Below, piece by piece: positions 26,724 through 35,665 of a DNA stretch of 64,000 nucleotides. The position numbers and the translations under genes are program-made. Each line of letters opens with the position of its first letter. Within the stretch, counting starts at the first letter, position 1. The notes beneath the pieces are model-generated. The model did no database searches. It was not told the origin of the DNA and worked only from the letters and a program-made list of their open reading frames with translations. Source of the stretch: Phycisphaerales bacterium (lineage in GTDB: Bacteria > Planctomycetota > Phycisphaerae > Phycisphaerales > SM1A02); assembly GCA_029268515.1 (NCBI GenBank), contig JAQWNP010000001.1:186001-250000 (forward strand), read 5' to 3'.

Positions 26724-27674
26724 CTATCCAGAATGAGAAGGCACTGAGTTAAGTCGCTGCCGCACTTCAATCAGCCTCGCGCAGATGCTAATTGCTATTT
26801 CTTCAGGCGTCTCAGCACCGATCCCTAGACCAATTGGTGAATCGATGCGATCGAGAAAGTCGCGACGAATGCCTCGCCCCTTAAGCACCTCAAGCACTTG
26901 AACGACACGTCGCTTACTACCCATCAGTCCAATGTACTGGCTTTTGACTGTGGCCAGTGCTTCGAGCGCAGCAACATCGTGTTCGTAACTACGACTCACA
27001 ATTGCTGCGTAGAGCTGACGATCAGACTGTTGACGCATAAGCGTTGCTGCGACTGATTCGCAGCACTTGATACATCCCTCAGCTAGCAAGTCATTGCCAT
27101 CAGTCATCGGTCGATCATCCTGAATCACAATCTGAAAGCCCAAAGGATGAGCCGCACGCGCGAGTGCTAAACCACAATGGCCCCCACCTATGATAAGCAA
27201 CATCGCATCAGGCAATATGTAGAAAGGATCTGCTGTTTCACTTATGAGCCGGTTTGTGCCGACCACTTGGAGTGACCACGACTGATTGTCTGGAAACTGC
27301 TGCTGTACAGACTGACCTATTTGAAGTGCTCCCAACGCCTCTTCTATAGATTCAAGTGCCGCTGGGGCGAGCAAATCCAGACGTACCTTCATCGTCCCGC
27401 CACAGATTCCATCTCGAGGCTCTTCACAAGTTCCCCGAAGATCTATCACCACTTCCTTCGGCCCATTTACCTTCTTCATCTGGCGAGCCGCCTCGACCAC
27501 TCTTGCTTCAGCTTGGCCACCACCAATCGTGCCTAAACACCAGTCTTCACCACAAGCCATTTGAGCACCGGCATAGCGAGGTGTCGAGCCACGGACGTCA
27601 CGCACAGTCGCCAATACAACTGAGCCTGTCTTCAAACGCCCGGATACTGCGCGAAAAAAATGTTCGCCAGTCAT
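26724..27674 (-). CDS. XdhC/CoxI-family protein (molybdenum hydroxylase maturation-like)
   Basis: A 316-residue XdhC-type protein. The N-terminal XdhC domain has VRDVRGSTPRYAGAQM and the GTIGGGQAEARVVE motif; the C-terminal Rossmann domain has LLIIGGGHCGLALARAA followed by GLMGSKRRV and PIGLGIGAETPEEIA. XdhC inserts sulfurated molybdenum cofactor into xanthine dehydrogenase-type enzymes. No such hydroxylase gene is in this window, though moaA for cofactor synthesis is at 62.5 kb. Its start overlaps the stop of a glycosyltransferase (27671-27674), making it the last gene of a glycan operon, an odd context. Its stop codon abuts the tmRNA 3' end. Confidence 0.92.
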   Translation of the reverse strand: MTGEHFFRAVSGRLKTGSVVLATVRDVRGSTPRYAGAQMACGEDWCLGTIGGGQAEARVVEAARQMKKVNGPKEVVIDLRGTCEEPRDGICGGTMKVRLDLLAPAALESIEEALGALQIGQSVQQQFPDNQSWSLQVVGTNRLISETADPFYILPDAMLLIIGGGHCGLALARAAHPLGFQIVIQDDRPMTDGNDLLAEGCIKCCESVAATLMRQQSDRQLYAAIVSRSYEHDVAALEALATVKSQYIGLMGSKRRVVQVLEVLKGRGIRRDFLDRIDSPIGLGIGAETPEEIAISICARLIEVRQRLNSVPSHSG

Positions 27675-28789
27675 CGTAATTCACTTTCAGAAACCTGATT
27701 CCAGCACTCCCAGAATGTCTGGCTTGGATCTGAATAAACGCGAAGCATTGCAGCTGCAATTTTCTTTGGATCATGCCATTTCTCAACAAATCGCCGTGAC
27801 TCTTGTCCTGCTTTTCGTAGCCCTTCTACATCTCGGAGATTTGCACGCAATGTCGCCAAGAGATTTTCTGGGTTTACCTGAATCAACGGCAACTCATTTC
27901 GCATTTGTTCTGGAATATACTCCAGATCTTCTTGTCTTATATAGCACATGACAGGCTTACCCATTGCCATCATCTCGACTGCAAATGCCCCGTACCATCC
28001 AACCCGCAGTTGATCAATAACTAAGTCTGCTTGCTTATATAACTCCATTGCTTGCTGGTGAGGAATGCCCTCGATAAACAGCCATTCGAGATCAAACTCA
28101 CCTTCAAGAGCACTCGCTGCCTCTTCGATAACTTTGGTCCCTTTAACCGCGCGATTTGTTGGTGCGTGCAGAATCTTCAACTTCGCTTTTTTCTCTGAGG
28201 GAACCACTTTTACGACATCAGGATTGACTGCAGCGTATGGCACAAATTCGGCCTGAGGGACCACATGCAAGAGATCCGGATTCAGGCAGAACACTCGATG
28301 CGCTGATCTGGACACATAGCTAATATTATTCGCCTTGCTCGCATCATCACGAGGATGACATAAGCCCTCGCCTTGCTGCTGACCACAACAAGATAACGAA
28401 AAGTTTTTCTGGCAATAACCAACCTGCCTCGCATCACACCCCTGATATGTCATCACCACTGTCTTACCCGCTGCGCGCAGTAACGGAAGATCAATACCAT
28501 GAGATCCGAGTCGAGGCAAAAAGCTCTGTCCAAAATTAAAATGAAACACATCGTGACGAGATATTGATTTAAGTCCGAATAGGACCCGTTTAGTCAAACG
28601 GTTCCATCGATTCGTTTGCCCAAGATTCAGATCAATATCAACTGGATATCCCAACCACGATCGTTGTAATACTGCAAGCATACTCTGTGCACCGAGTGCT
28701 TTCTCTGCTGCAACAAGACCGCTCGGATGTCCGCCGACATCAGTAGGCGCGTGTAAAACCCGAATTCCATGCGAGCGTTCTTCATTCAT
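27671..28789 (-). CDS. GT-B glycosyltransferase with N-terminal Cys cluster
   Basis: A 372-residue GT4-like glycosyltransferase. The C-terminal half shows the GT-B signature: ILHAPTNRAVKGT, then a helix EQQADL-type segment and AFAVEMMAMGKPVMCY, where the conserved Glu binds the nucleotide sugar. The N-terminal half has HAPTDVGGHPSGL. Five cysteines (118, 126, 134, 135, 144) lie in a small loop at the domain's centre, a feature shared with the paralogue at 29680. It belongs to the leftward glycan operon and overlaps the epimerase upstream by eight bases. Donor and acceptor unknown. Confidence 0.85.
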   Translation of the reverse strand: MNEERSHGIRVLHAPTDVGGHPSGLVAAEKALGAQSMLAVLQRSWLGYPVDIDLNLGQTNRWNRLTKRVLFGLKSISRHDVFHFNFGQSFLPRLGSHGIDLPLLRAAGKTVVMTYQGCDARQVGYCQKNFSLSCCGQQQGEGLCHPRDDASKANNISYVSRSAHRVFCLNPDLLHVVPQAEFVPYAAVNPDVVKVVPSEKKAKLKILHAPTNRAVKGTKVIEEAASALEGEFDLEWLFIEGIPHQQAMELYKQADLVIDQLRVGWYGAFAVEMMAMGKPVMCYIRQEDLEYIPEQMRNELPLIQVNPENLLATLRANLRDVEGLRKAGQESRRFVEKWHDPKKIAAAMLRVYSDPSQTFWECWNQVSESELR

Positions 28790-29666
28790 AGCTATTCACG
28801 GTCTCTTGCAACGCCTTTGACAGAGAAGTAAACGAAATGTCAACAAGAGAGCAGAGACGCTTTACATCCGCTATTAGATCAAATGGCCGTGTCGCCTCAG
28901 CCAATTCAAAAATAGGCTCAATACCAAGGGCCTGGCCAATACCCATTCCTATTTCACGAATACTTACACCATTTGGACCACCGACATTAATGACATTATC
29001 TCTAATCGTTCCACTCAACATGCCACCAATCAACGCTTCTAATCCAATCAGCAGATCGTTAATATAGATCAGTGAGACAACAAGCCCCCCCTCATCTTCA
29101 ATATTGGCTGGATGACGCTGCAAAGTGATCGCTTGCTGTTTTTTGATACGACCTGCCAAACCCGGAACCAGCATATTTTCTTGACCTGGGCCAAACGCGC
29201 CGAAAATTCGTATGGTCAGCGTCTGCATCTCACCAGCAATCGCACCCACGACATCTTCACCCATCACCTTACTAAGTGCATATGCATTGTCACGACGAAG
29301 TGGTGTCTGCTCATTCATGGCAGCAAAACTATCTGTATATACGTTACCTGTTGAAGCATAAACAAACAGGCGGGCACCCGACTTCTTCGCTGCAGCTGCT
29401 ACTCGAGCCGCACCGACAACATTCACGCCAAATAGATTATCTGCCTGTTCTGGAAACGATCGGTAATGTGGGGATTGTGATAAATAGACAACCACCTCAG
29501 TTCCAGGTGCGATCACAATACCATCGTTACAAACATCAATCGGCAGGACACCCGTACGTTCGCAAGGATGAATATCGTATCCAATGACATCATGCCCCTG
29601 TTCTTTCAAGCGCTTCAGCAAGTGCCTTCCAATAAACCCACTGGCTCCAACAATTGCATACTTCAT
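28782..29666 (-). CDS. NAD-dependent epimerase/dehydratase (extended SDR)
   Basis: A 294-residue extended short-chain dehydrogenase. It has the GASGFIGRHLLKRL Rossmann glycine motif at residue 7, YASTGNVY as the Ser/Thr segment, and YALSKVMGE carrying the catalytic Tyr-x-x-x-Lys. Members epimerise, dehydrate or reduce nucleotide sugars. It overlaps the next glycosyltransferase by eight bases and follows another by 13, so it probably makes a nucleotide sugar for those enzymes. A second epimerase of different length lies at the head of the locus. Confidence 0.9.
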   Translation of the reverse strand: MKYAIVGASGFIGRHLLKRLKEQGHDVIGYDIHPCERTGVLPIDVCNDGIVIAPGTEVVVYLSQSPHYRSFPEQADNLFGVNVVGAARVAAAAKKSGARLFVYASTGNVYTDSFAAMNEQTPLRRDNAYALSKVMGEDVVGAIAGEMQTLTIRIFGAFGPGQENMLVPGLAGRIKKQQAITLQRHPANIEDEGGLVVSLIYINDLLIGLEALIGGMLSGTIRDNVINVGGPNGVSIREIGMGIGQALGIEPIFELAEATRPFDLIADVKRLCSLVDISFTSLSKALQETVNSYE

Positions 29667-29679
29667 GAAGATCTCTTAT

Positions 29680-30852
29680 CTAGGGTAGCTGACCTGCTTC
29701 AACATTGAGCTGCTTGTAGGCCCGGTGCAAACGTGCGGCAAAGTGCACTGGCGTATGGTGTTGTTCAATATACTTTCGCCCAGCTGCACCAAGCTGATGA
29801 ACGCGCATTCTGTTATTGGCAAGATCCCGAAGGGTGTCTTCCAGCTGATCAGGATTCGCAGACAAGATGGGACAAGCTTCAGAATCGAGTAGATATCGCT
29901 CTGGATCTCGAATGTAACAAATAACAGGTTTCCCTAAGGCCATCCCCTCTTGAGCGGTATAACCATGAAAACCAATTAGACATTGATCAAAGAGAACGTC
30001 GGCCTGTTGATACAACTTCAACGCCTCTTCATTCGATAGGTTTTCAATAAGCTGTAACTCAATCAACACGCCCTCTTGCTGTAATCTTTCCACCGCCGAC
30101 ATCAGAAAGCGAGTTCCCTTATAGGCGCGGTTATTCGGAGCATGAACTACACACAACGCAGTAGTAGAGTCCGCGCTCGGTACGTGCGGCTTGTATTTAT
30201 TACCACTTTCTACATCGAGTTCTACCGGCCAATAAAATATATCGTTAATACTGCCTGGCGTGTAGTGAATCATATCACCCATTGAAAACACAGCAGTTGT
30301 ATTATTCCTTATTCGCTCTGCATATCTGTCACCTGTTTCCTTATTACAAATACAAAACGATCCTGGCTGGGGACACTCCATACAACAGTTATATTGCCCG
30401 AGCGATTCGGTGCGCTCACGAGAACGAACATCGCCTCCATATGCCCAACAGAATACTTCTTTCTTAATCTTTTTCAGGAGCTCAAGCTCATCCCAGTTAA
30501 ACGTGAATGGCTCTGGCGATACAAGAATGCCACGATCACAGTAAAAGTGGAACCGATCAAATTTCCAGATCGCCCATAACAACACACCGTATGGACTAAG
30601 CCTCCCAATGATAGGCAAGCGCCTCCATTTGGCTAAGTCATAGGTAAACGCACCACGAATGTGATCATGTTCAAAAACCAGCGATCGTGCATCAATTCCC
30701 AGCAAGCACTCAGCCCGTGCATTAATACCCATATTCAACACTGGATGCCCGACCCAAAGACTGCGAAGAACTCGCTTCTTTTTGCGACGTGTTCGAAAAC
30801 ACCCCAAGGTTCGAATGACCATCATAAGCAAAACGTGAATGAGCTTTGTCAT
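29680..30852 (-). CDS. GT-B glycosyltransferase with Cys cluster, paralogue
   Basis: A 390-residue paralogue of the 27671-28789 glycosyltransferase: VVHAPNNRAYKGT, a helix EEALKLYQQADVLFDQ and YTAQEGMALGKPVICYI correspond block by block. A basic, membrane-proximal N-terminus (FRTRRKKKRVLR) suggests association with the membrane. The Cys cluster (156, 157, 160, 167, 169) lies after WAYGGDVRSRE. The two genes flank the epimerase gene. The pair probably adds successive or related sugars. Confidence 0.85.
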   Translation of the reverse strand: MTKLIHVLLMMVIRTLGCFRTRRKKKRVLRSLWVGHPVLNMGINARAECLLGIDARSLVFEHDHIRGAFTYDLAKWRRLPIIGRLSPYGVLLWAIWKFDRFHFYCDRGILVSPEPFTFNWDELELLKKIKKEVFCWAYGGDVRSRERTESLGQYNCCMECPQPGSFCICNKETGDRYAERIRNNTTAVFSMGDMIHYTPGSINDIFYWPVELDVESGNKYKPHVPSADSTTALCVVHAPNNRAYKGTRFLMSAVERLQQEGVLIELQLIENLSNEEALKLYQQADVLFDQCLIGFHGYTAQEGMALGKPVICYIRDPERYLLDSEACPILSANPDQLEDTLRDLANNRMRVHQLGAAGRKYIEQHHTPVHFAARLHRAYKQLNVEAGQLP

Positions 30853-30859
30853 GATGTAC

Positions 30860-32977
30860 TCAGACTAACGTGTTTGTGAGAGCCGTTACGGCAGAGCCAC
30901 CCATCACACGAGCAATCTCATTATTGGAATGGTACCTTTGATACCAACGCTTACCAGCCTTACATAATTCCTGAGTATACTCTGGGTCCTGATAAAGACG
31001 TCTAAGATGATCAACTGCTTCTTCAGGTGTACTTGTATTCAGAATTGGCGGCAGCTCTGGAAAACACCATCTATGCCGATCCTCATCGAGCCTAAGCAGG
31101 ACAGGACGCCCATGAAGTAGTGCTTTAGGGGTCAGACTGCCGAATGCCCCAAGGTAAAACTGATCTGCCACAACATCGGATGCCAAGATATATTCAATCA
31201 TCCCATAATTGGGAACTGGCGCAATCCATTTCACTCGATCACTAATACCACACTCTTCAAGAAGCTCTTTGGTTGCATCAACTGTGAGGCCCCATTCAAC
31301 AAAGATAGCCGACGCCTTTGGACAACATTCATGGACAAAGCGGGCGAATCCGCGAATGAGGATATCATTGCCCTTTTCCCAGCTTGGATGACGGGCTTCT
31401 TCCCAATGCTGGCGAGCAGGATGAAAAACAATAAAGTCTGTATCGAGCTCCTCACAAAGCGAGGCTCGCAACTGAGAAGCTGAGGCATCTACCTGCAAGT
31501 CTTCATTAATGGGGTGTGGAACAAAACGATACTTATCCAGCTTCAACTTATGAACTGCATCAATATTGTCACAGTTCGTAATAAGTGACATATCAGCACT
31601 TCGATAAGTCAAGGCACAGAGGCGACCTTGCTTCGTTTTCTCAAATGGAATACTACGAATTGTTCCGTGTTCAAATGCTAAATATGGACGCTTCTCACAA
31701 AGCAATGGAAGAATTCCGTCAGTGGCATAACCGATAACTACGTCGTAGTAAGCTAATACCTCAGACCACTTTTCTATTACTGAAGCGTAAGCAATAATAT
31801 CATTACTGCTAATCCGACTTTCTTCCTCTGGAAACATTTCATCCTGAGCCTTCGCAAGCTTCTCTGCCAAGATATTGATCCTATGAATAATAGATGGCTT
31901 GGATTCTTGCTCTTCTGGAAATGAGAACCCCTCTGTTAGTTTAGATTCTGATGGAAACATAACAGGTGGCAAAGATTCTAACTTTGTTGAAACAGATTCA
32001 ATAATCTGCCAAAACCGTCGCAGGGGCATAAACATCAAGACGATGAGCGACATAACCACCATAGGAATTCCTAGACAGATCTGTGTCACCCGTGACTGCA
32101 ACCAATACCAGTCAAGCCACCGCATAACTCGCGACTTGGTGTTCTGGATAACTTTGTCACCACCACTCTTCTCCAGGGTGCGGAACATGCCATGTTGCAC
32201 TTTAACAACTGTTGCTCGACCACTATCACTAGCCCTGTAGCAAATCTCTTTGACTAAGTTCCTTTTTCCAGAACTCACGAGAACGAAATACCGACCTGCA
32301 TTTCGCATTCCATACTTCGTTTTTCTTATAACTTTCCTGAGCGTGTAAAGTGACAATCTTCCAGACTGCAACACCCACACTTTGGCTCGAAGTCGACGTT
32401 GATCATTTCGAAAGACCAATCTTGCTAATGCTCGGATAGGGCGAAATCGTCTTGTCTCTTCACTTGAACCAGAAACTTTTCCAGACCAATATCCAACAAG
32501 GTTCGCCCAGAGACTCTCTGCTTTCAGCGTATTACCAGCCTGCTTCGCCAGAAGATATTCCAAACAAGTCTGATGTGGCCCCTGAACAAACCATCTTGGA
32601 CGTTCAAACCCTGTAAGATCAAGCTCATGCCATTGCGGGGCAAAATGATCAATGTCACTCACAACAATTTGCAACTCTTCCCACTCGGGACATCCCATGA
32701 TGTGGTAGTAGTCATAGCAAATAACATCACATTCAAATCCACGCCTATTTAATATCTTTGCGTTTAGATAAGCATTGTTGGCGATATTTCCAATATGCAA
32801 TACGCGGGGAGCTCGCCCCTCAGCTTCCCGAAACTCCGCAAGCCACTGATCCAATTCTTCATCATTCAAGTGATTAACGATCGCACTTGCCCCATGAGCT
32901 GGACCAATCTCTACTGCTCCGGAACTTGTACCATTCTGTTTCTCACTCGAATGGCGAGAAGAGAAATCAGGAATCAT
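30860..32977 (-). CDS. Large glycosyltransferase-like protein with internal hydrophobic segment
   Basis: About 705 residues from the ATG at 32977; a TTG at 33022, which overlaps the upstream gene, is the alternative. The N-terminal part has a Rossmann-like VLHIGNIANNAYLNAKIL followed by RGFECDVICYDY. A hydrophobic stretch (residues about 298-317, VTQICLGIPMVVMSLIVLMF) and a charged linker interrupt the protein. The C-terminal part has IGYATDGILPLLCEKRPYLAFEHGTIRSIPFE and a late GT-B-like block EWGLTVDATKELLEECG. It therefore looks like a GT-B enzyme with a large insertion. I cannot assign a substrate. It overlaps or abuts the deacetylase-like gene upstream and is 7 bases from the next glycosyltransferase. 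Confidence 0.7.
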   Translation of the reverse strand: MIPDFSSRHSSEKQNGTSSGAVEIGPAHGASAIVNHLNDEELDQWLAEFREAEGRAPRVLHIGNIANNAYLNAKILNRRGFECDVICYDYYHIMGCPEWEELQIVVSDIDHFAPQWHELDLTGFERPRWFVQGPHQTCLEYLLAKQAGNTLKAESLWANLVGYWSGKVSGSSEETRRFRPIRALARLVFRNDQRRLRAKVWVLQSGRLSLYTLRKVIRKTKYGMRNAGRYFVLVSSGKRNLVKEICYRASDSGRATVVKVQHGMFRTLEKSGGDKVIQNTKSRVMRWLDWYWLQSRVTQICLGIPMVVMSLIVLMFMPLRRFWQIIESVSTKLESLPPVMFPSESKLTEGFSFPEEQESKPSIIHRINILAEKLAKAQDEMFPEEESRISSNDIIAYASVIEKWSEVLAYYDVVIGYATDGILPLLCEKRPYLAFEHGTIRSIPFEKTKQGRLCALTYRSADMSLITNCDNIDAVHKLKLDKYRFVPHPINEDLQVDASASQLRASLCEELDTDFIVFHPARQHWEEARHPSWEKGNDILIRGFARFVHECCPKASAIFVEWGLTVDATKELLEECGISDRVKWIAPVPNYGMIEYILASDVVADQFYLGAFGSLTPKALLHGRPVLLRLDEDRHRWCFPELPPILNTSTPEEAVDHLRRLYQDPEYTQELCKAGKRWYQRYHSNNEIARVMGGSAVTALTNTLV

Positions 32978-32990
32978 ATTCGCTTGCTCT

Positions 32991-34061
32991 TCAGCCACGG
33001 AAGTACTCCGGGTGAAGCACAACTAACACCTCAGCACCCAACTCTGCAGACATAACCACATCTAACATTTCAGCAAGTGATACATCCCAGACAAACGTGT
33101 TGCCTCCACCGATTACCCATCGATCCTGTCCTATGGCCCAAACCTGCAGATCCACATCCCAATCATGACACGGGTTGTTCGTTAAGTAGGTACGCATCCA
33201 GTCTTCATTACGAATCGAGGCCCCCGCAGAATGAGTCGCAAATTCAGTGGCTGCCGCTCTATCAACCTCTTCTACTACTTTGGCATAAGTACCTTCGTAG
33301 AACAAACCAAAAGACTTCTCATCAACAAGGCCTACTGGCAGCTGCTGTCCTTCTGCATCACAAACTTCGCGATTCCAGAACACTCTATTTTTAAACACCT
33401 CAGAATTGTCCGCCCCATAAACCGAGATAGAGTTGTGACCAACTGTACCTAGAACATTAGCACCATGACTTCTAAGCCAAAATAACTCTGTCCATAAAGC
33501 TCCAATAGGATCCAGATCAGTTGTCGAAGCAACATGCATTACATCATTGTGCAAACCAATTTCACAGCCGGCAACGATCAGATTTTGAACTATTGCTGCA
33601 AGCTCAGGCGATCGCACTAGTAAATCTTTTTCATATTGGCCGTAGTAGAGTGCTGTTGGCAAAAGATAAAACGAACTTCCCACACCAACCTGCGCACAGT
33701 AGCGTGCCATACGACAAGCAGTTTGTACATCCGCATCTATATCCACACGGAGACCAACATTGACCAAGTCATTACTACGTTCAGTCTTTAACTTGCACAG
33801 TGGTTTTATATTGAGGCGATCACACTTAGCCAAAGAATCAGTCATGATTCTAAAAGTATCGAAGATACCTGTCAGATCTTTATAACAAGACGAAACTTGA
33901 TCCTGGATATTCCTTGGTTCTGGTGACTGGAGCACACGAATCAAAGCCGGCTTTGGTTCTTCAACCGGCACCTCCAGCTCAGCAGCCACTTCCTCTGGTT
34001 CAGCCACCGGCAACCCGGATGCATCCCCACCACCAAAGATTTTCTGCATTCGCCTTAACAT
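32991..34061 (-). CDS. RHDVD-type polysaccharide deacetylase-like protein
   Basis: About 356 residues from the ATG at 34061, with GAGAG ten bases ahead; a GTG at 34070 is possible. The N-terminus has a Glu/Pro-rich linker (residues about 20-40). The core resembles the NodB/CE4 fold used in LPS and capsule loci: VGLRVDIDADV for the first acidic motif, SSFYLLPTALYYGQYE, and AGCEIGLHNDV. In the first motif the usual RHDVD reads RVDIDAD, so the histidine is absent. It may deacetylate an N-acetyl sugar or be a binding relative. Followed by the large glycosyltransferase-like gene. Confidence 0.7.
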   Translation of the reverse strand: MLRRMQKIFGGGDASGLPVAEPEEVAAELEVPVEEPKPALIRVLQSPEPRNIQDQVSSCYKDLTGIFDTFRIMTDSLAKCDRLNIKPLCKLKTERSNDLVNVGLRVDIDADVQTACRMARYCAQVGVGSSFYLLPTALYYGQYEKDLLVRSPELAAIVQNLIVAGCEIGLHNDVMHVASTTDLDPIGALWTELFWLRSHGANVLGTVGHNSISVYGADNSEVFKNRVFWNREVCDAEGQQLPVGLVDEKSFGLFYEGTYAKVVEEVDRAAATEFATHSAGASIRNEDWMRTYLTNNPCHDWDVDLQVWAIGQDRWVIGGGNTFVWDVSLAEMLDVVMSAELGAEVLVVLHPEYFRG

Positions 34062-34141
34062 TGCTAACACCTCTCACAGAGGACATACCACCTATCACGA
34101 CCGTTTGAAAGCTGCATCATACCTCACCCCAGAGTCCGACT

Positions 34142-35644
34142 TCATGAATCCTTACCGCGGTTTTCAGGCACGCGAGCTATTATTCTTGTTTCACGTGGAA
34201 TCGAATCATTTCCCGTTGCAACGGTACTGATCTCAATTGAATGACATCCAAGTCTTTCAAGCGTCCGCTGAGCTCGACTAGGAGACAAGTCGTTGTAAGA
34301 ACAGCCGTGTTCTTCATTCCAAGAGTATTGATGATCTGTTAATTCGGGGAACCAGCCACGATAGCACGTCACATAGATCCAACCTTGCGACCAGCGCACC
34401 ATTGCTGCCAGATACGCATCCATATCATAACTATTGTCGATGGTTCCCTGTGAAAAGACCAGATCGAACTTTTCATCAGCATCCTCAACAATAAAATCAC
34501 AAGATCGATAATGATGTTTCTTATTAGGACGGTTTTCCTGACACCATGCAATAGCAGGATGAGCAAGATCAAAACCGACATAGCGGCGATCCGCCAAAGC
34601 ATCGCAATAACCAACACCCAAACCACATCCAAAATCTGCAACCGTTTGCAACTCAGAATGACCATCTATAAATGACAATAAGTCTTGATGAACGGCTTTT
34701 CGAGACTCATACATCCACGTATACCACTCAAGACCACCATCATGCTCTTTCCAAAACTGACCATAGTTTTTGGGCTTCCATCTACTGCGAGCACAATTGC
34801 TGTATTTAAGATCGATCATCATCTGACCTGCATGCCGATCAAACGCATCCCGCATTTCCCCTGACCACCACGGCCAGGAAGCCGCTGGCCTTGGATTTGG
34901 CGTCTGCCGATATGCGAGAGAGTTAACCCGCTGATCCATAATTTCTTGTACTTGATCCCGACCAGGGGAGTCGAGACCAAGCCATTCATACATACCTTCA
35001 ATTCCCTCTACTCCATCCCGAGCGAGATCGATGCAACGGACTCGATCACCAGTCACTGATTCCAAGCCTTTAAGGTAAACAGAATTACAGGCACTCCAAT
35101 ACCAAGCACACATGTGACTTCGCGGCATTTTTTCCCATAACTCGTACACTGGATCCCCTGGCTGTGGCCGGTTACGAGCGTAATCAGAACTATCGTCACT
35201 AATCAGCAAGTTCGCTGCCGAACTCACCGCTGCTGGCTCCAACGCTTCGGATTGCAAACCTTCCCGATAAATATTTCCAAACTTCGCGATGTGCCAATTC
35301 ATCATTGAAGTCACCACATCGCGACCATCCCGAGTCAACAGCACGAAACGACAGTTGCTTTCCTTTGCGAGCGCTGGAATAAACGGACCATAGGTCACAT
35401 TTTTTTCGCCATAATTTCCGTGTTCTGTTAACCCCTTCTTAAAACGGGGCACTAACACATCCCGCACCAATTTCATTTTATCTTTGTCACTAAGGCATCC
35501 ATCTAAAGCTGCTCTTGTTTCACGATTGAGATTGGGCATGGGCTCTGAAGCACAATGACCATTCACTGCAGTATCGAGCAATGTCGCCAAAGCTGTCGAG
35601 CCAGATCTTGCTGTACTAAGAATACAATAGGGAACGTTTGTCAT
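34142..35644 (-). CDS. Fusion of sulfotransferase and SAM methyltransferase domains
   Basis: About 500 residues from the ATG at 35644; a TTG at 35656 is possible. Residues about 1-290 are a PAPS-type sulfotransferase: YCILSTARSGSTALATLL is the 5' phosphosulfate loop and CRFVLLTRDGRDVVTSMM the 3'-phosphate motif. Residues about 310-500 are a class I methyltransferase: TVADFGCGLGVGYCDAL is motif I, RYVGFDLAHPAIAWC follows, and FDLVFSQGTIDNSYD is the later acidic strand. It may sulfate and methylate one glycan unit, or supply two separate activities. Part of the leftward operon between deacetylase-like genes. Confidence 0.88.
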   Translation of the reverse strand: MTNVPYCILSTARSGSTALATLLDTAVNGHCASEPMPNLNRETRAALDGCLSDKDKMKLVRDVLVPRFKKGLTEHGNYGEKNVTYGPFIPALAKESNCRFVLLTRDGRDVVTSMMNWHIAKFGNIYREGLQSEALEPAAVSSAANLLISDDSSDYARNRPQPGDPVYELWEKMPRSHMCAWYWSACNSVYLKGLESVTGDRVRCIDLARDGVEGIEGMYEWLGLDSPGRDQVQEIMDQRVNSLAYRQTPNPRPAASWPWWSGEMRDAFDRHAGQMMIDLKYSNCARSRWKPKNYGQFWKEHDGGLEWYTWMYESRKAVHQDLLSFIDGHSELQTVADFGCGLGVGYCDALADRRYVGFDLAHPAIAWCQENRPNKKHHYRSCDFIVEDADEKFDLVFSQGTIDNSYDMDAYLAAMVRWSQGWIYVTCYRGWFPELTDHQYSWNEEHGCSYNDLSPSRAQRTLERLGCHSIEISTVATGNDSIPRETRIIARVPENRGKDS

Positions 35645-35665
35645 CGTTTTACTCAACGTTCTAAT

